DNA from: Paludibacteraceae bacterium
GTDB lineage: Bacteria; Bacteroidota; Bacteroidia; Bacteroidales; Paludibacteraceae
Assembly (NCBI GenBank): GCA_018056165.1
Contig: JAGPGD010000003.1
Location: 1-51,206, forward strand
Direction: 5' to 3'
DNA length: 51,206 bases
Positions 37,326 through 46,435 of the stretch are shown piece by piece. The stretch's first letter is position 1; every line of letters starts with the position of its first letter. Below the pieces are notes generated by a model. That model did no database searches and had not been told where the DNA came from. It saw nothing but the letters and a program-made list of their open reading frames with translations. The position numbers and the translations under genes were made by a program.

Positions 37326-38021
37326 TCAATCTTCCAGGTAATAAGTAATGGTTGAAACTACGCGAATATTTTTGATGTAAGGTGTATTTTCATCTCTGTC
37401 GGAAATAACAAACTGTCCTTGGGTAGCGTTTTTGATTTTTCCTAATTTGCTGCCCGAATCTTTGGCAAATTTTTCAGCCGCTTTCCGTGCATTCTTTGTC
37501 GCTTCTTCAATCATTTGTGGCTTAATTTCATTCAATTTAGTATATTCATAGCGAACGCTGTAATTGTTCACCGTAACAGCAATTCCTTGCTTAAGGAGTT
37601 CAGCTTGGCGAGTCATCAAAGCACGTACTTTATCAACATTTTCGGTTGTGATGGTAATAACAGATGTCAGATTATAACGATAAGGTGATTTATTTTCGAT
37701 AAATCTTTCGGCTTCCATATCCACAATTTCAGGAGCAGAAACGGATATTTCATTGTCATGGATACCATTTTCTTTCAAAAATGAAATAATGGCTTTATTC
37801 TTTTTATTCAGTTCAATATAAAGCTGAGCAAGGTCATTTCCCAAATCTTTGTATAGAATGGGGCAAATTACTTTATTGGCTGGGACTTCCATTTCAGCAA
37901 GCCCTTTAACTTCTACCGCACGGTCTTTTTGGGAAAAAATTTTGATGCCATTTTGAATGAATAGTCCCAAGCAAATAATTCCTACAGCAATAATAGATGA
38001 TTCAACGATTCTATTTTTCAT
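37326..38021 (-). CDS. SIMPL-domain (DUF541) protein
   Basis: 231 residues. One N-terminal membrane helix (about 8-28) is followed by a SIMPL domain: VEVKGLAEMEVPANKVICPI, KNKAIISFLKENGI, then ITTENVDKVRALMTRQAELLKQGI and a helix ATKNARKAAEKFAKDSGSKLGKIKNATQ. The domain occurs in exported proteins tied to envelope stress and oligomeric shells in other bacteria; the exact job is not known. The mature part should be periplasmic. Confidence 0.87.
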   Translation of the reverse strand: MKNRIVESSIIAVGIICLGLFIQNGIKIFSQKDRAVEVKGLAEMEVPANKVICPILYKDLGNDLAQLYIELNKKNKAIISFLKENGIHDNEISVSAPEIVDMEAERFIENKSPYRYNLTSVITITTENVDKVRALMTRQAELLKQGIAVTVNNYSVRYEYTKLNEIKPQMIEEATKNARKAAEKFAKDSGSKLGKIKNATQGQFVISDRDENTPYIKNIRVVSTITYYLED

Positions 38022-38225
38022 GGAATTGGTTTTTCATTTGTGAAAGAGTATTACTGTTTTAAAGGATAAATTCAAGATGTTTTTACGTTATTAATCCTTA
38101 AAAAGTTTAACATTCACTGTTTACCTATATTTTATTGTTATTTTATTGATAATTAATAGAATATATCAAATTAATTAACGATTAATTAATAACTCATTTG
38201 AATTAATATTTTGGATTTACCACAT

Positions 38226-40385
38226 TTATTCTTCTTCTTTGCGAGTTGCTTCGTATTCCTTTAGTAATTTTTCCTGAATTTCCATTGGGACGAGTTCATA
38301 ACTGGCAAATTTCATGGTAAAAGTTGCTCTTCCTCCCGTGAGTGAACTAAGTGTGGTAGAATAATTTCCTAATTCCTTCAGAGGTACTTTTGCATTTAAT
38401 TTTTCAAAACCTTTTTCGCTATGCATTCCCATGATAACTGCCCGTCGGCTTTGCAAATCACTCATGACGTCACCCAATCTATCCGACGGTGCAAGTACTT
38501 CTACATCGTAAATGGGTTCTAATAGTTTAGGACCTGCTTCTTTAAAGGCTCGTACAAAAGCATTTCTTCCTGCCAAACGGAATGAAATTTCATTGGAATC
38601 TACAGGATGCATTTTACCGTCGTAAACAATCACTCTTACATCTCGAGCATACGAGCCCGTCAAGGGTCCTTGTTCCATACGCTCCATGATTCCTTTTAAT
38701 ATAGCCGGCATAAATCGTGCATCAATGGCTCCACCGACAATACTGTTGACAAAAATCAATTTTCCTCCCCATTCCAGATCAATTTCTTGAACATCACGAA
38801 CACTAATTTTATATTCTTGTCCATTGAAACGATAAACATCTTGGATAGGTAAGCCTTCAGAATAAGGTTCAATAATTAAATGTACTTCCCCAAATTGACC
38901 TGCACCACCCGATTGTTTTTTGTGGCGATAATCAGCTCGTGCTTGTTTGGTGATGGTCTCGCGATAAGGTATTTTAGGTTCTTTAAATTCTATTTCAATT
39001 TTATCATTATTTTCAACTCTCCACTTTAAAGTACGAAGATGGAATTCACCTTGACCATGCAAAATAGTTTGCTTAAGTTCTTTTGACTGTTCTACAATCC
39101 AGGTAGGATCTTCTTCGTGCATGCGGGTCAAAACTTCATTTAATTTTTCTTCATCAGCTTCCGACATTGCTTTTACTGCTCGACGGTACTTTGGATTAGG
39201 ATAATTTATTTCTTTAAAATCATAATCGCATCCTTTTCCATTTAAGGTGTTACCGGTACGTGTGTCTTTCAATTTAACGGTAGCACCTATATCGCCTGCA
39301 CCAATTTCTTCTACTTTGTTGCGAATTTGTCCACAAATATTAAAAAGTTGATTAATTTTTTCTTTTACTCCTCTATTAATGTTATATAAATCGTCACCTT
39401 CATGTACCGTCCCGCTCATCACTTTAAATAAGGAAATTTCTCCAACATGAGGTTCTACATTGGTTTTAAATACGTAAAGGCTTGTGGGGGCGTTGGGATT
39501 GGGTTCTACTTTTTTTCCATCTTTGGTCTCAGGCCATTCACTTTCGGCAACACTGGGAGCAATTTTTACCAAATAATCCATTAAAGTGCTTACTCCAATA
39601 TTTTTTAATGCTGAGATACAAAAAACAGGGAAAACTCCTCTTTGACGTACCCCCTTGCGAAGACCATTGCAGATTTCTTCTTCTGTAAGAACGCCTTCTT
39701 CGAAAAATTTTTCCATTAAAGCTTCATCATGCTCGGCGGCTGCTTCTACTAACTGGTTATGAAGCTGTTTGGCTTTTTCCATTTCTTCAGCAGGAATTTC
39801 AAGAATTTCGGGATTGCCACCTTCGGTTTTCCATTGCAGCATTTTCATTTGAATTAAATCAATAATGGCATTGAATTCTAATCCTGGATTGAAGGGATAT
39901 TGTACTTGAATGACTTTGTTGCCAAAATTTTCTGTTAGTGATTCTAATGAGAGTTCGTAATTAACTTTTTCATGATCTAAATAATTCATTACAAAAATTA
40001 CAGGCTTATTATTTTTTTCAGCATATGAAAAGTGGTTCGTTGTTCCTACTTCAACGCCATATTGAGAATTGACAAGAATCAAAGCTGTATCAGTGACATT
40101 CAATGAAGTTACCACACCTCCAATAAAATCATCCGCACCTGGACAATCAATAAAATTCAATTTATTATGTTGCCATTCTGTTTGAATAACCGTTGGAAAA
40201 ACTGAATAACCATATTCTTTTTCAACAGGATAATAATCTGAAACTGTATTTTGGTTGGCAATGGAACCCTTCCGTTTAATTATCCCTGCTTCATAGAGAA
40301 TAGCTTCAGCAAAAGTTGTTTTTCCAGAACCTGCACTTCCCAATAAAGAGATGTTTTTAATTTCATTTGGTTGATAAACTTTCAT
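38226..40385 (-). CDS. fusA2: EF-G2-type translation elongation factor lacking the catalytic His
   Basis: 719 residues with the five EF-G domains. The G domain departs from true EF-G: G1 reads GSAGSGKT (residues 16-23) in place of AHIDAGKT, G3 reads DCPGADDF so the catalytic His after PG is Ala (residue 84), and G4 is NYLD (134-137) in place of NKxD. The C-terminal half (YSEGLPIQDVYRFNG, then DGKMHPVDSNEISFRLAGRNAF) is EF-G-like. Bacteroides thetaiotaomicron has a similar paralogue, EF-G2, reported to sustain translocation without GTP hydrolysis under carbon limitation; by inference this is its counterpart. The canonical fusA is not in the window. Confidence 0.88.
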   Translation of the reverse strand: MKVYQPNEIKNISLLGSAGSGKTTFAEAILYEAGIIKRKGSIANQNTVSDYYPVEKEYGYSVFPTVIQTEWQHNKLNFIDCPGADDFIGGVVTSLNVTDTALILVNSQYGVEVGTTNHFSYAEKNNKPVIFVMNYLDHEKVNYELSLESLTENFGNKVIQVQYPFNPGLEFNAIIDLIQMKMLQWKTEGGNPEILEIPAEEMEKAKQLHNQLVEAAAEHDEALMEKFFEEGVLTEEEICNGLRKGVRQRGVFPVFCISALKNIGVSTLMDYLVKIAPSVAESEWPETKDGKKVEPNPNAPTSLYVFKTNVEPHVGEISLFKVMSGTVHEGDDLYNINRGVKEKINQLFNICGQIRNKVEEIGAGDIGATVKLKDTRTGNTLNGKGCDYDFKEINYPNPKYRRAVKAMSEADEEKLNEVLTRMHEEDPTWIVEQSKELKQTILHGQGEFHLRTLKWRVENNDKIEIEFKEPKIPYRETITKQARADYRHKKQSGGAGQFGEVHLIIEPYSEGLPIQDVYRFNGQEYKISVRDVQEIDLEWGGKLIFVNSIVGGAIDARFMPAILKGIMERMEQGPLTGSYARDVRVIVYDGKMHPVDSNEISFRLAGRNAFVRAFKEAGPKLLEPIYDVEVLAPSDRLGDVMSDLQSRRAVIMGMHSEKGFEKLNAKVPLKELGNYSTTLSSLTGGRATFTMKFASYELVPMEIQEKLLKEYEATRKEEE

Positions 40386-40460
40386 ATCTCATTCATTTTT
40401 AGAATATTATAATAATTACGTAGTGTTTTTTATAATGCAAAAATTGGATGGCAAGTTATA

Positions 40461-40493
40461 AAAAACTCTCCTATTATAAAAGGAGATTTTTTT
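40461..40493 (-). terminator. Intrinsic terminator after murI
   Basis: TCTCCT and AGGAGA are separated by 8 bases; A and T runs flank both sides, so it could work in either direction. On the minus strand it lies about 100 bases past the murI stop and before the EF-G2 start at 40385. Confidence 0.7.
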
Positions 40494-40589
40494 ATGTTTT
40501 TAAAATAATGTTTTAAAACATAAATTGATACCTTTTTGGGGGTTATTAATATTGGTGTTTTTTCCAATGAAACGTAATTTTCAATAGAA

Positions 40590-41465
40590 TTAACCAATTT
40601 CTATATGTTGAGCTTGAATATTTTCTTTTAAAAAAATAGAAGCCATCATAGAAAACTTTTCTACTGATTCAGTAGTATAATACTGAAAAGTTCCTTTTTT
40701 TGTACAGAGCGTTTCTATTTCTGGATGACGCTGGAGATAATTTTTTAAACTTTCAGCAACAATTTTTCCTTGCGAAACAACAGTAATTTTATTAGGTAGT
40801 AAAGATTTTATTTTGTTTTCCAGAATAGGATAATGCGTGCAGCCTAATATAATTGTATCAATTTCAGGATCAATTTGCAAGAGATGATTCAAATTTTTAT
40901 TGATAAAATAATCAGCTCCCGGAGAATTATATTCAGAATTTTCGATAAGTGGAACCCACATAGGACATGCTTCAGAAGTTAAGACAATGTTATCATATAA
41001 TTTTTGTATTTCAAGCCCATAGGAGTTTGATTGAACAGTTCCAGAGGTGGCAAGTAGACCCACGTGAAAATTTTTTGTAATAGAACCAATGGCTTCTACT
41101 GTTGGACGAATAATACCTAAAACACGCCGATGAGAGTCCAAAATAGGAAGGTCGTTTTGTTGAATGGTTCTTAAAGCTTTTGCTGAAGCTGTATTACAAG
41201 CTAAAATTACCAAATGACAACCCATTTTAAAAAGCTGAACAACACATTCCAATGTATATTTATACACTATTTCAAATGATCGTGTACCATAAGGAGTACG
41301 TGCATTATCAGCTAAATAAATATAATCATATTGAGGTAAGTACTGACGAATTTTCTCTAAAATAGTCAATCCTCCGTATCCTGAATCAAAAATTCCAATG
41401 GGACCTGGTTTACTTTCAAAATTATGTGATAAATCTTTTAGACAATCTTTTATGTTGCTTTGCAT
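40590..41465 (-). CDS. murI: Glutamate racemase
   Basis: 291 residues. It makes D-glutamate for peptidoglycan. Catalytic motifs: IGIFDSGYGGLTIL (Asp near 25), VILACNTASAKALR with Cys near 87, and DTIILGCTHYPILEN with the second Cys near 206. About 16 extra N-terminal residues precede the usual start. It follows the M23 peptidase gene by 28 bases and is probably cotranscribed, a pairing of two cell-wall functions. Confidence 0.95.
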   Translation of the reverse strand: MQSNIKDCLKDLSHNFESKPGPIGIFDSGYGGLTILEKIRQYLPQYDYIYLADNARTPYGTRSFEIVYKYTLECVVQLFKMGCHLVILACNTASAKALRTIQQNDLPILDSHRRVLGIIRPTVEAIGSITKNFHVGLLATSGTVQSNSYGLEIQKLYDNIVLTSEACPMWVPLIENSEYNSPGADYFINKNLNHLLQIDPEIDTIILGCTHYPILENKIKSLLPNKITVVSQGKIVAESLKNYLQRHPEIETLCTKKGTFQYYTTESVEKFSMMASIFLKENIQAQHIEIG

Positions 41466-41493
41466 GATTGAAATGAATTTTAATTCAGTAGTT

Positions 41494-42462
41494 TTAATCT
41501 AACAATTGACCTGAATTGTTACTCATTTGAACCATACGATCGTATTCTTCAGGTGATAAATCGAGGAAATAATAGTTTTGCGGGTTCATGATTTGTCCTT
41601 TATAGTGAACTTCGTAATGTAAATGTGGGGCAGTTGATTTACCTGTGTTCCCTACCAGCCCAATGACATCACCACGTTTAACACGTTGTCCAATTCGTAC
41701 TTTTATCTTACTCATATGGGCATATAAAGTTTCATAACCAAAACCATGACTAATTTTCACACAATTTCCATAACCTTGTTCCCAACCAGCTCTACTAATA
41801 GTTCCATCTCCTGTTGCAAAAATCTCTGTCCCTGTTGGTGCTACAAAATCCATTCCTTCATGAAATCGTTGCGTATGGTAGATGGGATCAATTCTCCACC
41901 CAAATCCAGATGCCATACGTGCGAGATCTTTGTTCAACACGGGCTGAATGGCAGGAAGGTGTTGAAGCATTGTTTCTTTATTTTTTGCTAACAATATCAA
42001 TTCATCATAAGATTTTGATTGGAGATAAAGTTGTTTTTTTAAGACATTCAATTCTTTTGTAGTATTTACAACGATCTCCGAATTGGTCATATTTAAAAGT
42101 TGATGGTAATAATCAGCATTTCCTGCAATGGCACGACGGACAGAAAAAGGAATAGGTTCTGCCTGAAGAATAACTCGATATAAATTATTATCTCTTTCTT
42201 GCAAATCATTAAGCACAACTTGTGCTTCATTAAACTGACGTTCCAGAATTTGATATTGTGCTTCTATTTTATTTTTTTCATCATTCAATTGTTTTTCTTC
42301 AGGAGATTGTAATGTTAAAGCAAGTACAAAGAAGAATAAAGTACCTATCATAATTCCTGTGAAAGTATGAACTAAAAATCTTCTGATTTTATAACCAAAA
42401 GTATATTCCACAGGCTCATAATTTAATGTTTCAGGATTAAAAATATATTTTTTCTTTGCCAT
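41494..42462 (-). CDS. M23-family (LytM) metallopeptidase, membrane-anchored
   Basis: 322 residues. One membrane helix at about 33-53 (FTGIMIGTLFFFVLALTL) is followed by a coiled coil (about 55-150), then a LytM domain at about 185-295. The Zn ligands are in RFHEGMDF (His near 203, Asp near 207) and HLHYEVHY (near 280), with LYAHMSKIKVRIGQRVKRGDVIG between them. All ligands are present, so it is probably an active peptidoglycan endopeptidase, not a degenerate activator. The YEPVEYTFGYKIRRFL N-terminus is one I associate with Bacteroidetes members. Confidence 0.92.
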   Translation of the reverse strand: MAKKKYIFNPETLNYEPVEYTFGYKIRRFLVHTFTGIMIGTLFFFVLALTLQSPEEKQLNDEKNKIEAQYQILERQFNEAQVVLNDLQERDNNLYRVILQAEPIPFSVRRAIAGNADYYHQLLNMTNSEIVVNTTKELNVLKKQLYLQSKSYDELILLAKNKETMLQHLPAIQPVLNKDLARMASGFGWRIDPIYHTQRFHEGMDFVAPTGTEIFATGDGTISRAGWEQGYGNCVKISHGFGYETLYAHMSKIKVRIGQRVKRGDVIGLVGNTGKSTAPHLHYEVHYKGQIMNPQNYYFLDLSPEEYDRMVQMSNNSGQLLD

Positions 42463-42574
42463 AGCAATATCCTTTCTTAATTAAATTAGTGAAATATTAA
42501 TGAGAGAAAATATAAATTTGCCATTAAAAATAAATTTTAAACGAGCTTATGATACAAAAATAATAAATTTAAAC

Positions 42575-42582
42575 TAATTTTG
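42575..42582 (+). promoter_or_regulatory. Bacteroidetes -7 element for alaS
   Basis: TAATTTTG followed by CA matches the consensus, 84 bases before the alaS start. Two other matches lie nearby (TAAATTTG at 42513-42520 and TATTTTTG at 42623-42630), so the real start site is not settled. Confidence 0.5.
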
Positions 42583-42666
42583 CAGATTTCATTTAAGAAT
42601 ATTAACTTTAAAAATAAAATTGTATTTTTGAATAAATTATAATTGAATTACAACGATATATCTCTA

Positions 42667-45285
42667 ATGACTTCACAAGAAATTCGTCAATCTTTTTTGG
42701 ATTTTTTTGCTGAGAAAGATCATAAAATTGTCCCATCTGCTCCTATGGTAATAAAAGATGATCCTACTTTAATGTTTACCAATGCTGGGATGAACCAATT
42801 TAAAAATATTATTTTAGGTAATGATCCTATAAAATATCCACGTGTAGCCAATGTACAAAAATGTTTACGTGTGAGTGGTAAGCACAATGATTTGGAAGAA
42901 GTAGGGCATGATACTTATCATCATACCATGTTTGAAATGCTTGGGAACTGGTCTTTTGGAGATTATTTTAAGAAAGAAGCTATTGAATGGGCATGGGAAT
43001 ATTTGGTAAAAGTACTTAAAATTGATCCTGACCGATTGTATGTTACTGTTTTTGAAGGTTCACCAGCAGATGGTTTGGAACGGGATGAAGAAGCTGCTGC
43101 CATTTGGTCAAAGTTTCTTTCTCCTGAAAGAATTATTAATGGAAGTAAAAAGGATAATTTTTGGGAAATGGGCGAAGTGGGACCTTGTGGACCTTGTTCT
43201 GAAATTCATATTGATATTCGTAAAGATGAGGAACGATTGAAAACTGATGCCTTGACTTTAATCAATAAAAATCATCCACAGGTAATTGAAATGTGGAATA
43301 TTGTTTTTATGCAGTACAATCGAAAAGCCAATGGTTCATTAATGGAATTGCCTGCAAAAGTAATTGATACAGGAATGGGTTTTGAGCGTTTGTGCATGGT
43401 AGTACAGGGAAAAACTTCTAATTATGATACGGATTTATTCCAACCTATTATTAAAGAAATTGGACAAATTTGCAAAGCTGAATATGGGCATGATGAAAAA
43501 ATTGATGTAGCAATGCGAGTAGTTGCTGATCATATCAGAGCCATAGCTTTTTCTATTGCAGATGGACAACTTCCTTCTAACACCAAAGCAGGTTATGTAA
43601 TTCGGCGGATTTTACGTCGCGCTTTACGATATGGTTATACTTTCCTACATCAACGTTCTCCTTTTTTATTCAAGCTGGTGGATGTTCTTTGCCAAACAAT
43701 GGGCTCAGCTTATCCAGAATTGATAGATCAGAAATCTTTGATTGAAAAAGTTATCAAAGAAGAAGAGGAATCCTTTTTACGGACGCTTGAGACAGGAATT
43801 CAGTTGCTGGAAAAAATGATAGAAAAAGCTATAAATGAAAAAAAGAAAGAAATCTCTGGCAAGGACGCTTTTATGCTATACGATACTTTTGGATTTCCCA
43901 TTGATTTAACAGAATTAATTTTACGTGAAAATAATCTTAGCGTTAATATGAATGAATTTAATGCTGAAATGGAAAAACAAAAAGAACGCGCTCGGAATGC
44001 CGCTAATGTAGAAACAGGAGATTGGATTATTCTTCGTGAAGGGGAAAGTCAATTTGTGGGATATGACGTAACTTCTTGTAATACAGAAATTTTACGCTAT
44101 CGAAAAGTAAAGCAAAAAAATAATGAGTTTTATCAATTAATTCTTTCCAAAACACCTTTCTATGCTGAAATGGGAGGGCAAGTTGGCGATTCAGGCTGGT
44201 TGATTTGTGGTGAGGACAAAATTGAAATTCTCGATACAAAAAAAGAAAATAATCTTTCTGTTCATATTGTAAAACGACTTCCTGAAAGTTTGACAGATAG
44301 GTTTATTGCTTCTGTCGATATAGAAAAACGGTTGGCAACTTCACGAAATCACTCAGCTACTCACTTGCTGCATGAAGCTTTGCGACAGGTTTTAGGAACA
44401 CATGTGGAGCAAAAAGGCTCTTATGTAGGACCTGAAGGATTGCGTTTTGATTTTTCTCATTATCAGAAATTGACAAAAAAAGAGATAAGAGCAGTAGAGG
44501 CAATTGCTAATCGTAAAATTAGAGAAAATATTCCTTTGAATGAACAACGTGAGATTCCTATTCAAAAAGCTCGTGAAATGGGAGCAATGGCACTTTTTGG
44601 AGAAAAATATGACGAAACAGTACGCCTTGTTCAATTTGGTACTTCGCTGGAACTTTGTGGAGGAACTCATGTAAAGGCTACAGGGGAAATTGGTATGGTT
44701 AGAATAATTTCCGAAACTTCCATAGCTGCAGGAATTCGTCGTATCGAGGCAATTACAGGTGAGGCTGTAGAAAAGCTTATTGACACTCAACAAGATCTTT
44801 TGAATGAAGCAAAAGAATTATTAAATAATTCTCCTGATTTAATCACTGCTATTCGTAAATTGTTAGAAGAAAATAGAGAATTAAAAAAACTGGTTAATGA
44901 ATACAATGAAGAAAAACTTTTGCAACTTCGTGATAAATTATTAAGGGAAGCTGAAATTGTTAATGGTATTACAGTAGTTTGTTATGAAGGAAATTTAACA
45001 CCAGATCAAGCAAAAACATTGGCTTTTCAAATTAAGAATCTTCAGAATTCTAATTTATTTTTTATAGCAGGAAATGTACATGAAGGGAAACCTTCTTTAA
45101 CTGTATTGATCACCGAAAATTTAGTAAAAAAAGGGTTCAATGCCATCGATATTGTTCGTAAGGCAGCAAAAGAAATTCAAGGTAGTGGTGGCGGACAACC
45201 TTTTTTTGCCGTTGCAGGAGGTAAAAATCCACAGGGAATCCATAAAGCAGTTGCTTTGACAAGAGAGTTAATAAAGAAGGAATAA
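42667..45285 (+). CDS. alaS: Alanyl-tRNA synthetase
   Basis: 872 residues. The class II aminoacylation domain begins [14 protein letters not shown], with [13 protein letters not shown], and contains the Ala-binding and GFERLCMV motifs. The editing domain has [19 protein letters not shown] (two zinc His) and [14 protein letters not shown] (Cys and His). The C-terminal [13 protein letters not shown] segment is the C-Ala domain. I chose the ATG at 42667; a TTG at 42643 would add eight atypical residues. It is followed by the promoter of the aromatic operon, with no clear terminator of its own. Confidence 0.96.
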   Translation: MTSQEIRQSFLDFFAEKDHKIVPSAPMVIKDDPTLMFTNAGMNQFKNIILGNDPIKYPRVANVQKCLRVSGKHNDLEEVGHDTYHHTMFEMLGNWSFGDYFKKEAIEWAWEYLVKVLKIDPDRLYVTVFEGSPADGLERDEEAAAIWSKFLSPERIINGSKKDNFWEMGEVGPCGPCSEIHIDIRKDEERLKTDALTLINKNHPQVIEMWNIVFMQYNRKANGSLMELPAKVIDTGMGFERLCMVVQGKTSNYDTDLFQPIIKEIGQICKAEYGHDEKIDVAMRVVADHIRAIAFSIADGQLPSNTKAGYVIRRILRRALRYGYTFLHQRSPFLFKLVDVLCQTMGSAYPELIDQKSLIEKVIKEEEESFLRTLETGIQLLEKMIEKAINEKKKEISGKDAFMLYDTFGFPIDLTELILRENNLSVNMNEFNAEMEKQKERARNAANVETGDWIILREGESQFVGYDVTSCNTEILRYRKVKQKNNEFYQLILSKTPFYAEMGGQVGDSGWLICGEDKIEILDTKKENNLSVHIVKRLPESLTDRFIASVDIEKRLATSRNHSATHLLHEALRQVLGTHVEQKGSYVGPEGLRFDFSHYQKLTKKEIRAVEAIANRKIRENIPLNEQREIPIQKAREMGAMALFGEKYDETVRLVQFGTSLELCGGTHVKATGEIGMVRIISETSIAAGIRRIEAITGEAVEKLIDTQQDLLNEAKELLNNSPDLITAIRKLLEENRELKKLVNEYNEEKLLQLRDKLLREAEIVNGITVVCYEGNLTPDQAKTLAFQIKNLQNSNLFFIAGNVHEGKPSLTVLITENLVKKGFNAIDIVRKAAKEIQGSGGGQPFFAVAGGKNPQGIHKAVALTRELIKKE

Positions 45286-45312
45286 AATTTTTTGAAATTT
45301 TTTTACGATTTA

Positions 45313-45344
45313 TTTGTTTTTGCTTTAATTTTTTTTTATTTTTG
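45313..45344 (+). promoter_or_regulatory. Consensus Bacteroidetes promoter of the aromatic amino acid operon
   Basis: TTTG at 45313-45316 (-33) and TATTTTTG at 45337-45344 (-7), spaced by 20 bases, match both consensus boxes. A transcript would begin near 45350, about 25 bases before the leader peptide start. Confidence 0.72.
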
Positions 45345-45375
45345 CCAAATCAAATGCGATAACAAACAACAGATA

Positions 45376-45429
45376 ATGAATCATCGTTATTTTACATATT
45401 TTTATTTTTACTTTTACTTTAAAAGGTAA
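45376..45429 (+). CDS. Phe/Tyr-rich leader peptide of the attenuator
   Basis: An ATG-started frame of 17 codons encodes MNHRYFTYFYFYFYFKR and ends with TAA at 45427-45429. Ten of 17 residues are Phe (5) or Tyr (5), in near-perfect alternation from residue 5 to residue 15. It lies between a consensus promoter and a terminator ahead of pheA. Such aromatic codon runs are the sensor of ribosome-mediated attenuation in known phe leader peptides. It is too short to be more than a sensor. No strong ribosome-binding site is visible, as usual in this group. Confidence 0.85.
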   Translation: MNHRYFTYFYFYFYFKR

Positions 45430-45437
45430 GAGCAGGA
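45430..45437 (+). promoter_or_regulatory. Antiterminator strand of the aromatic attenuator
   Basis: GAGCAGGA begins directly after the leader stop codon. It is identical to part of the terminator's 3' arm and fully complementary to TCCTGCTC at 45491-45498, so the two can pair (8 bp) and block terminator formation. A ribosome at the leader stop would cover it; a ribosome stalled earlier on Phe or Tyr codons would not. Confidence 0.75.
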
Positions 45438-45490
45438 TAATTATTATGTAAAATTACGAATGAAAGTTTTTAGTTTAATCATATAGAGAG

Positions 45491-45520
45491 TCCTGCTCAA
45501 CATGCTGAGCAGGATTTTTT
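45491..45520 (+). terminator. Regulated intrinsic terminator ahead of pheA
   Basis: TCCTGCTCA pairs perfectly with TGAGCAGGA (9 bp) across the 6-base loop ACATGC, followed by six T residues. It lies 24 bases before the pheA ATG. Its 5' arm is the alternative partner of the antiterminator at 45430-45437. Position and structure make it the off-state of an attenuator. Confidence 0.92.
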
Positions 45521-45544
45521 ATTTATAATTTTAATCATTTGAAT

Positions 45545-46378
45545 ATGAAAAGAATAGCTATTCAGGGCATTAGTGGAGCATTTCATGAAATTGCTGCAAG
45601 AGAGTATTTTAAAAACGAAGAAATTGAAATTGTACCTTGTAATACTTTTAAGGATGTTTTCAGTGCTATAGAAAATGATAAAACACTTTTGGGAATTATA
45701 GCCATTGAAAATACTATTGCAGGAAGTTTATTGCAAAATCATAATTTATTACGCGAAAGTGAATGCCTTATCGTGGGAGAACAAAAATTACATATTGAAC
45801 ATCATTTAGTAGCATTAGCCGGGCAGCAATTGGAAGAATTAGAAGAAGTGCATTCTCATCCGATTGCTTTGATGCAATGTGAAGAATTTTTAGAATCCCA
45901 TAAGCATTTGAAGGCAGTGGAAAGTGAAGATACTGCTTTATCTGCAAAAGAAATTGTTGATTATCAAATTTATAAACGGGCAGCTATTTGCAGTCTTTAT
46001 GCAGCTCAAAAATATGGGCTTGAAGTTATAGAAAGAAACATAGAAACCAATAAAAAAAATTCCACCCGCTTTTTAATTGTTGCCGAGCCGACCCTTGCGT
46101 TGGAAATGACCAGAAATGATAAAATTAATAAAGCTTCTCTGGTATTTGCATTGCCTCATTTAGAAGGAAGTCTTTCACAGGTACTTTCCATTTTGTCTTT
46201 TTATAACATGAATCTTACGAAAATTCAATCGTTGCCTATTATAGGCAGAGAATGGGAATATCAATTTTACATTGATCTCATTTTTAATGATTATTCTCGA
46301 TACAAACAGGCAATAGATGCTATTCTTCCTTTGATTGATGAATTTCAGATTTTGGGAGAGTACCACGTAGATATTTAA
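45545..46378 (+). CDS. pheA: Prephenate dehydratase
   Basis: 277 residues, converting prephenate to phenylpyruvate in phenylalanine synthesis. The catalytic domain (about 1-185) has QGISGAFHEIAAREYF, IAIENTIAGSLLQNHNLL and the active-site NSTRFLIV. The ACT domain (about 198-277) has LPHLEGSLSQVLSILSFYNMNLTKI; the Phe-binding ESRP motif of other bacteria reads QSLP here (about 227-230). There is no fused chorismate mutase; that activity is in the third gene. I chose the ATG at 45545, 24 bases past the terminator, over a TTG at 45539. Confidence 0.94.
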   Translation: MKRIAIQGISGAFHEIAAREYFKNEEIEIVPCNTFKDVFSAIENDKTLLGIIAIENTIAGSLLQNHNLLRESECLIVGEQKLHIEHHLVALAGQQLEELEEVHSHPIALMQCEEFLESHKHLKAVESEDTALSAKEIVDYQIYKRAAICSLYAAQKYGLEVIERNIETNKKNSTRFLIVAEPTLALEMTRNDKINKASLVFALPHLEGSLSQVLSILSFYNMNLTKIQSLPIIGREWEYQFYIDLIFNDYSRYKQAIDAILPLIDEFQILGEYHVDI

Positions 46379-46435
46379 AATTTATAAAACAATTTAGATC
46401 ATTTATAATTACAGTAATTTTTTAAAATAGTACAA

